Origin: Anisus vortex
Taxonomy: Eukaryota > Mollusca > Gastropoda > Planorbidae
Reading direction: 5' to 3'
Assembly: GCA_949126835.1 (NCBI GenBank)
Contig: OX421500.1
Location: 20,869,167 to 20,933,166, forward strand
Length of the DNA: 64,000 bases
Positions 57,206-64,000 of the stretch are shown one piece after another. A model generated the notes under the pieces. It saw nothing but the letters and a program-made list of their open reading frames with translations. It searched no databases and was not told the DNA's origin. The position numbers and the translations under genes are program-made. The first letter of the stretch is position 1, and every line of letters begins with the position of its first letter.

Positions 57206-57690
57206 ATCGGTTCAGGGTTTTGGACTGGGCGTGGCAGCTGCTGGTTTTGTTTTGCAAAACATTCAATAAGCTTAAATGTAATCAGAATATTACAACGGGT
57301 CAGTATTTGAAACTTTGTGTTGTCTTCAAATCTATATTAGAAAGTTTTCAATAGTTTGCTATTAAACTTGTTCTATTCTAAGACCAGGGTCGGCAACCTT
57401 TTGCTAACAGTGTGGCCAAACTAGGTTTTCTAAATCATTCAGCGTGCCTACAGCCTAAAAGTCAATCTGCTCCATTATACTTTTAAAAACTATTTTTAAT
57501 AGGACAATTAATTTAACTCCGTAGCAAGACAAAGGCCAAAAGCAAAGAAAATCTATTGAGAAAATATTTTAAGCGTTTTATTTTAAAACTAAACTAACTT
57601 GTTTGTGATTATCATCCATTTTTTTGCATTGATATCAAACACAATATTTTATTAATAGACTTTCTCATTTATGGTAATTATTGTCTAAGC

Positions 57691-58662
57691 CAGTGTTCCC
57701 AAACTTTTTTAGGCCGCGACCCCCTTTTACAGTTTATCATGCTTTGGCGACCCCCCCCCCCCCCCCCATAAAAAAAAATTCGTTTCTAGTTTATTACTGC
57801 ATTTTGCGACTGTTATGAATTGTAATGTAAATATATAATATGCAGGATGCATTTTTATTGGTACAAATTGAACCTAATTAAAGCATAGCGATGAATCATT
57901 TAAAAAAAAGAAGACATTAAAACAAATGTAATAAAATATTGCAAGATACCTGTATAGGTCTAAGCTTAGGCCTATATTTCTAATCACAACACGAACGACA
58001 GATATTTTGTTGGAAATGGAAGAAAATGGCGCAACACAATCTCAGTCAAAATAGTTTATGACTGCAAACATTTGATTCAGAATTGTGTACCTGGCATTAT
58101 AGAGAAATCAGTTCTCTATGCATCGTGGTTAATACGCTCAATGAACTCCTTTGTGCTTTCTCAGGAATATCTTAAACTTTGAATGTGAATGGGCTTCTGG
58201 CAAGTACATAGATATGTAGTGTTAGGTAGATTTGGAATTCATCATGAAATTTTGGCTGCAAGCATGTGAAAGTGTTATTTCACAGAATTTATCATCGTAA
58301 TCATTTTGTCATGTTTTTCAAAGAAAGCAGATAAATTAGACCAGGAGCCGCATGAGAAAAAAAAAAGTGCCGGTTCGATCCCACTTTTCAACACTAGTCA
58401 AATCTAGATGCTTTATTTGCATTACATACTTTTATAGAATCGTGTATAAGGCCTGTGGACCATTTTATGAAACTGCCATAAGAATTACCATTAGAATGTA
58501 ATCATATCATTCACAACCTTACAAGCCTATTCACAAACTTTAATCAAGTACAGTTTTTAATTTAAATTAATGTAACTTTTCCTAAACTTCAGCATTGATC
58601 TTACAAATAATATTACAGAGATAAACTCTTATGGGCCCCGGAGCAACTACACACACACACAT

Positions 58663-58706
<44 letters not shown>

Positions 58707-59638
58707 GCCCTCTTCGTGGGGCCTGAAGTAGACAGCATATACATTTCATTTTCATTTTCTATTTTTTATGCAAAAGTTAAATTTCATTTGGAATGATCGG
58801 ATCTTATTAGATAAATAAAGGCATGTTATATTTTCCTCCTTGCAGTGATAAATTTAACTCATTCAAGACGACAAAATGTCAGCCAAGTATGTTATTGTCT
58901 GCAGTTCACTTTAATCGCCGAAAAGTGCTTCAAAGAGCAGTCTTGCTTTCTGATATAAAATATATTTAAAAACACTAGTTGACCATGAAGCTAAAAAAAA
59001 CAAGTTTTAATTTCTCTCGACAATCATCTCACAAGTGTGAAATAGCAAGCATTGTTCGGAGCATCATACTCGTTGCACAATTGCGAAAACAGTCGACTGG
59101 GGAGATCTTGTTTTTACAAAAGGGCACAACTTATGACGCTTTATATTACTTCTTTTAACTGGTGCGACAATGTCTTCGTTGCTAATATTTGCCAATATAG
59201 AATACAGTGAGCTTCGATTACTTTTGGTCACTAATTATTTTGAAATCAAGACCGAACAGAATCTACACTAAATTCCAAAATATTCATGAAGTGTCGGTCG
59301 TTTTATCGCCAATACTACTGCTTTGAACACAATAGCTGCTTTTAACAGAGAAGAGGCTTTTTAACACAACTCTCTACACACGTGTTACTGGTCGCATACG
59401 TGCATTATGGTGCCGATCTTGTCACATACACCTGTATTGATGTCATTATGCCAAGTAACCTACACGTATTATGTCGATGTATTTGCATGTAGGTGGACTC
59501 GCTTGTAAACGGAAAGATGAACTGTATTTCGGCTCCTAAGACCATCAAAAACAAACGTTTTCCGAAGGTCTTTGGCGACCCCCTCGAAATGGTCATTCGA
59601 CCCCCAAGGGGGTCGTGCCCCCAGTTTGGGAACCGCTG
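57691..59638. mobile_element. hAT element (inner), nested in the outer hAT
   Basis: The left end is CAGTGTTCCCAAACTTTTTT. The right end reverse-complemented is CAGCGGTTCCCAAACTGGGG. The flanks GTCTAAGC (57683-57690) and GTCTAAAC (59639-59646) match at 7 of 8 bases and fit the nnnTAnnn pattern of Buster-type hATs. C-rich GGCGACCCC-like subterminal blocks occur at both ends. The 1.95-kb interior has only short frames, so it looks like a decayed or internally deleted copy. It contains a C run (57750-57767) and a CA microsatellite (58648-58706). Confidence 0.87.
58648..58706. repeat. CA dinucleotide microsatellite
   Basis: CA repeat with an AT and an AA interruption, inside the inner hAT element. 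Confidence 0.95.
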
Positions 59639-60711
59639 GTCTAAACATTGACATTTAATTGTTTAGATGAGGATCTAACACTTATTAATATTATTTATCT
59701 CAGTTTCACTGAGATATCCATTAATATGTTATAAACAGAGCAGTGTTGATACAGTCATAATTAGGCGGAAGAGATACGTAGTAATCATACAAACTGGGTA
59801 GTTAATGTAATGTTTAAAAATATACATATAAATTCTTTAGACATATAATAGTTATATAATTTTCAAATACTTTTAACAGTTTGACCATTTGTAAGTTATC
59901 AATTGTAAGTCATGCATTCTTTTATAAAAGAAACATATTAGAAATATTAGCGCAAATAAACCGGGTTAATTATCTCCCTTTAATTAAAAACCCGTTGTCA
60001 CATTTGATTCGATAGTGATGCCAAACAAATTATGTTTCGTAATACTATTGACTAATTATTATTTGTTTATATAATTCCAACATTCATTACAATATTTAAT
60101 TATTAGAGAATTGAAATTAATTTACGTTTAACAGTTGTAAATAAACATTTTCTGCATTAATTGTTTGTCCATTTAAGGAGTTTATCTTTTAAATGTTTAC
60201 AATTCAACTTTATTCAACTTGCTGCATTTTAAAATCGCCAATATCCCAACACTTAAAAAAAGTAGCCTATCTACATCTAAAAAGGTTGTAGTAAGATCAA
60301 ACCAGTTAGGCTTGATGTGGTATGAACAAATGGTTAGAAAACTCCGCTTTGAATACTTCAATGTACTAATGAAAAAGCCCAACTATCTATATTAATATTT
60401 GCCATAATTTAGGGATGTACAGGTAGGTAATTGTTTTGAAATTAATTTCACTGCTAGATTTGTCCAGTTTCAATGTAAATTTTTTCCAGTGGTCATTGTG
60501 TATGCAAGTTCAACTCACTGAAAAGTGTCGCTCTGTCATTCATAAACATCGGCTTAAACAGTCAGTTTTCCTCATTCAGAATCGGAAAATGTTGCTGTTG
60601 TTTTTTTCATCAATAAAAAGACCTCTTGAGGTCTCTCGCTTGCCATTGAAAATCTATCTGCGTCCCAAGTTTAGCGCGCGTGCCTTAGGTTGCCGACCGC
60701 TGTTCTAAGAC

Positions 60712-61524
60712 ATGGATGACATTGGCTTAAAAAATAGCGTGCTAATGCAAAGTGATAAGATCATTACCTGTCTGAAGTGAGCACTGGACAGCTTGACCGC
60801 TATCGGTGCCTATGCGTATTGACGTCCTCCACCGGACGGCCTTGTTTCATACCTCGTTTTAATTATTTGTTTGTGGTATTCATATTTGATTGGTCAATTT
60901 AATCTGGACTTATCTATTCAGTGTGGGATTTCTCTCTGTCTCAACTGACCAATGGGCTGGTCCAAGTAAAACTAGCAATAACTACTTTTTTTAAAAAGTT
61001 TGTTTGCTGACCATTATTGTGACTGCCTAAATTACTAAGCATATAATTTAGTAAAAAAAAAATAAAAAAAATTCCCCCCTTCCACCTCCAAATGTGAACA
61101 GTTTTTCTTTCCAGAACCTTCTTTTTACTTTCTAGCTTCAGCCAATGTTAACAGATAAGGTGACCTGAAACTAAAGTGTAGTCAATGCAGACGGAAGTTC
61201 ACAGAATTTATTGCTCTTACTTTGCAACTCTTTTTATGCTTTTATTTTAGATATTATAATGTTGTTGTTTTTTTAAAGATACATGTCTTATAATATCACG
61301 TGGTTATAAATTTAAAATTCCCGCCCCTTTTTGTGTTTGTTTTTTAGTTGCTGCCGTGAATGAGGTATGGTATGTATTAAATACAGTATGTTGTCTTTGA
61401 AAAGAACTATTAAAAGTCGTGTCACTCATTATACAAATTTCATTTAGAATCAAAGTATCGAGCCTGTTCCCCTATTTCTTTCTGTATGTTGAAACTACCC
61501 ACCATCGCCATCAAAGTTTTCACC
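60712..61524. other. No gene seen
   Basis: AT-rich unique sequence; no protein-like frame. Confidence 0.5.
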
Positions 61525-61705
61525 TTATCTTATTAATTACATCTATAAAGAAGATTATTGCGCCCTACGCTCATCCGTGTCTAGTCTTGCATTCTTATTA
61601 ATGTTTTCAATGATTTTATGTTACTGGTTTTCCTAGTTTGTTCATGCAACCTATTCCATGCCCGGATGCCACTCGGGAAGAAAGAGTACTTATATGCATA
61701 TTGTT
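61525..61705 (-). pseudogene. LINE fragment, best-preserved copy of the FFPSGIRAWNRL family
   Basis: The minus strand translates as Y-S-F-F-P-S-G-I-R-A-W-N-R-L-H-E-Q-T-R-K-T-S-N-I, the C-terminal peptide of CR1/Jockey-like ORF2. It is followed by AAAACATTAATAAGAATGCA and GCGCAATAATCTTCTTTATA, the shared 3' end. It is 5'-truncated, as usual for non-LTR elements. Confidence 0.82.
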
Positions 61706-63691
61706 CTCGCATAACGGATAAGGAAAGTGTTTTTGTCTTTGCAACAGGTTGTTATTGGGCTGTATTTCTAAATTAGAATTGAATGCCTTATACCTTTAAT
61801 AGTGGGTTATGAGTTTGAAAAAGAAGATTGCACAAAAGCATGAAGGCTACTTTAGTTTTAGAGTTAAAAGAAAAGATTGTGGTACAGACCTAAATACGCC
61901 ACTCATCTATTCTATTTTATATACTTTCTTTGCGACCATGTATTATTGATATATTACAATATTGATGCATATTATAATAAAAAGCTAAACTATACGTAGA
62001 CTATATTGTGCATAGTAACCAATAAAGTGCTTTTCTTTAAAAACACAAAAGTCGCACAACTCCTCCAGTGTGACAGCGTCTCTCTTATCTCCCCTTTATA
62101 TTTTATTCAGTGCTAACCCTTAGGTTATAGAATGAAACTGCAGACACTTTTATTGTTGGACTATGGGCTGATAATGTAAGTGTCATTGAAAAGCTAGAGT
62201 TGGACGCCCTCTATCCACACACACCCTCACCCTACACAATACTAAAGAAACATTTTGTAAGGATCATTGAAGTTATAAATACAACAGTTTTCTTGCATAT
62301 CCTTATAACCCACAAGTACAGACTAGCACAAGCAGATCCAACGTCGAAACATGACATTAATGGAACGCTTATTGCGGCCTCAATAGAATTAATAACTTTT
62401 GTTTTCTTAAATTCGTAATGTAGATAACTCTGTAATACAGAATATACACAATTACAGATGATGAATACGTTATTTCTCTTTTTCTTTCTCAAAGAATTCT
62501 TGCAGGCGTAGGCCAAGTACAATACGTATGTTATGAATCTATGCAGCAGCTGTAACTTTCGTTAGTTCTTAATATAGATTCGATTGATTTAAACAGTTCA
62601 ATGAATAAATTCGTACATGAACGAATACCTTGATTATAGATTGAGAGTCATTTCAAAATAGAATATAAATACCATAATATGATTTACAACAATGACATTA
62701 AAAACTTACTCAATAGCTATTTACTAAATTAAGAGCAAACAACAAATGTATATATTCTACAATAGACTCAGAGTAACATACAATTGGAAGTAAATGAAAC
62801 ATCTGATAAAGTAGCAAAAAGAAGAGTCTTACATACAGACATAAATATCGTTACATACAGAAGTAGTGGAAAAGAAAATCAGAAGAAATGGAAATGAAAG
62901 AGAGGGGGGGGGGGTGATTAACTTCCAAACTATGATAGAAACGATATATACTACAATCTAACTTAAGACAGAACAACATGTTGAGACCAATTTTAAGAGG
63001 TTAGTTGTGAAAGGGTTAAACTATTGTTGACGTAAAGAAGAAGAGGACAGACACAATGCTGTATGGGTGAAGGGAAGACATAATGTGTGTGTGTGTATTG
63101 TGTAAGAGAAGCGACAGTGGTAAAGTTCTTGTAAATATAGGATTGAATTAATTCAGCTCAGCAATGCGTGAATGGAAACGACAGCTGACATGGTATGCAA
63201 GAAAGGAAGGAATGAATAGGAATCCAATACATTCGATGTGTGAGCTCTGCCCTGATCAGACAAGTATGTCTGTATAGAGATTGAAATAATACTTAATATC
63301 TTATGTAGAGAAAATAACGACGTCTCAAATTTAATATGTTTTCATCGTATCACTTTGAATGAATCAATAGAGTGAATCAAGATATAGAATATGTATACTA
63401 CTGGGCTTGTAGAATGATTGCAAACCCAAGCTATGAATAAAGTACGAGCCGCGTCATGTAACAACAAACTAGACTGAAGGAGCACATGTTCCGCAAGCAA
63501 CATATTGCAATTAGTTAAAATTACCATTGTTGCCGTTTCAGAAAATTGCGTACCATGTATTTAAGACCAACACAGTGTACTATTCTGCCCAATCAAACTT
63601 CTGGATAAAAAACACAACAATACTCCCCTATTAACTATTGGTATAACACTTGTCAGTTGTCAATATTCACTGATAATTTTTTATGTTTTAT
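61706..63691. other. No gene seen; possible solo transposon end
   Basis: 61885-61900 (ACCTAAATACGCCACT) matches the right end of the MITE at 10659, but no left partner was found. A G run lies at about 62905-62914. Overlapping frames at 62200-62522 on both strands have no domain. Confidence 0.45.
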
Positions 63692-64000
63692 CTAGTTGAC
63701 GGGTCTAATACAGATGAGATATATTCTAGTATAGATCTAGTTGATGGGACTTTTACAGATGAGATATATTCTAGTATAGATCTAGACTAGTTGATGGGAC
63801 GTATACAGATGAGATATATTCTAGTATAGATCTAATTAATGGGACTTATACAGATGAGATATATTCTAGTATAGATCTAGTTGATGGGACTTTTACAGAT
63901 GAGATATATTCTAGTAGAGATCTAGACTAGTTGATGGGACTTATACAGATGAGATATATTCTAGTATAGATCTAGTTGATGGAACTTATACAGATGAGAT
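63692..64000. repeat. 45/51-bp minisatellite, running off the right edge
   Basis: Unit CTAGTTGATGGGACTTATAC followed by AGATGAGATATATTCTAGTA and TAGAT. Some units gain 6 bp (CTAGAC). About seven units are visible and the array continues beyond the window. Confidence 0.95.

Larger units (their letters stand above)
57385..60702. mobile_element. hAT element (outer), interrupted by a second hAT
   Basis: The left end is CAGGGTCGGCAACCTTTTGC. The right end reverse-complemented is CAGCGGTCGGCAACCTAAGG. TTCTAAGAC lies directly outside both ends (57376-57384 and 60703-60711), a 9-bp identity that includes the 8 bp expected for hAT. Minus the inner element it is about 1.4 kb, close to the related copy at 38.3 kb, with which it shares both ends and interior blocks in inverted orientation. 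No transposase frame; non-autonomous or decayed. Confidence 0.87.

Noticed and set aside
61885..61900. Complete second copy of the 10659 MITE
   Set aside because: Only one end (ACCTAAATACGCCACT) is present; no matching left end or duplication found.

Overview
This window is nuclear DNA from an animal. It is AT-rich, has very low coding density, contains spliced-gene signals, and is crowded with micro- and minisatellites, tRNA-derived SINEs, 5'-truncated LINEs and hAT-type DNA transposons. The one clear protein-coding feature is the first coding exon of a central-class Hox gene (minus strand, 6748-7975). It runs from an N-terminal MNSYF motif to a FYPWM hexapeptide at a perfect GTAAGT splice donor. 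The residues after the hexapeptide (G-I-V-G) resemble the Ubx/abd-A group, which in lophotrochozoans means Lox2/Lox4. Together with the repeat content this suggests a mollusc, perhaps a gastropod, but the species cannot be fixed from sequence alone.

Layout. Positions 1-6747 are the presumed first intron of the Hox gene. No homeobox is visible there, so the homeodomain exon should lie beyond the left edge. Positions 6748-7975 are Hox exon 1, and 7976 to about 8460 its 5' leader and promoter side. From about 8.5 kb to 64 kb I find no convincing host gene. That stretch holds: (i) a dispersed tRNA-type SINE family (9.3, 14.2, 26.8, 39.5, 44.7, 49.9 and 56.2 kb, plus fragments); (ii) a 5'-truncated LINE family recognisable by its C-terminal FFPSGIRAWNRL-type peptide and a shared 3' end (1.6, 14.6, 23.3, 29.8 and 61.6 kb); (iii) two other LINE types, one with an RNase H domain at 37.3 kb and one with an LARDRGEW-type C-terminus at 17.5 kb (a similar fragment lies at 26.6 kb); (iv) hAT elements and MITEs whose ends can be set from inverted repeats and 8-9 bp target duplications (10.7, 22.8, 38.3, 48.8, 57.4 and 57.7 kb), including a transposon nested in a transposon; (v) at least fifteen tandem arrays with units of 7 to 45 bp.

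The largest arrays are a 36-bp unit over 2.2 kb (11.4-13.6 kb), an 8-bp unit over 1.1 kb (30.3-31.4 kb) and a 22-bp unit over 2.8 kb (33.4-36.2 kb). The last contains a 930-bp block repeated in tandem without a single difference. Most long open frames in the window come from arrays whose unit length is a multiple of three; I treat them as non-coding.

The best candidates for function outside the Hox exon are two short GC-richer islands (24.88-25.06 and 53.13-53.29 kb). Each combines a YY1/Pho-like CCGCCAT site with Exd/Hox-type TGATTTAT sites. A third GC-rich block at 31.74-32.12 kb has an inverted repeat and a CTCF-like core. I found no new enzymatic or defence system. The unusual features are the repeat architecture beside a Hox gene, a SINE and a LINE that share a 3' tail, and a strong excess of the palindrome TAGGCCTA.
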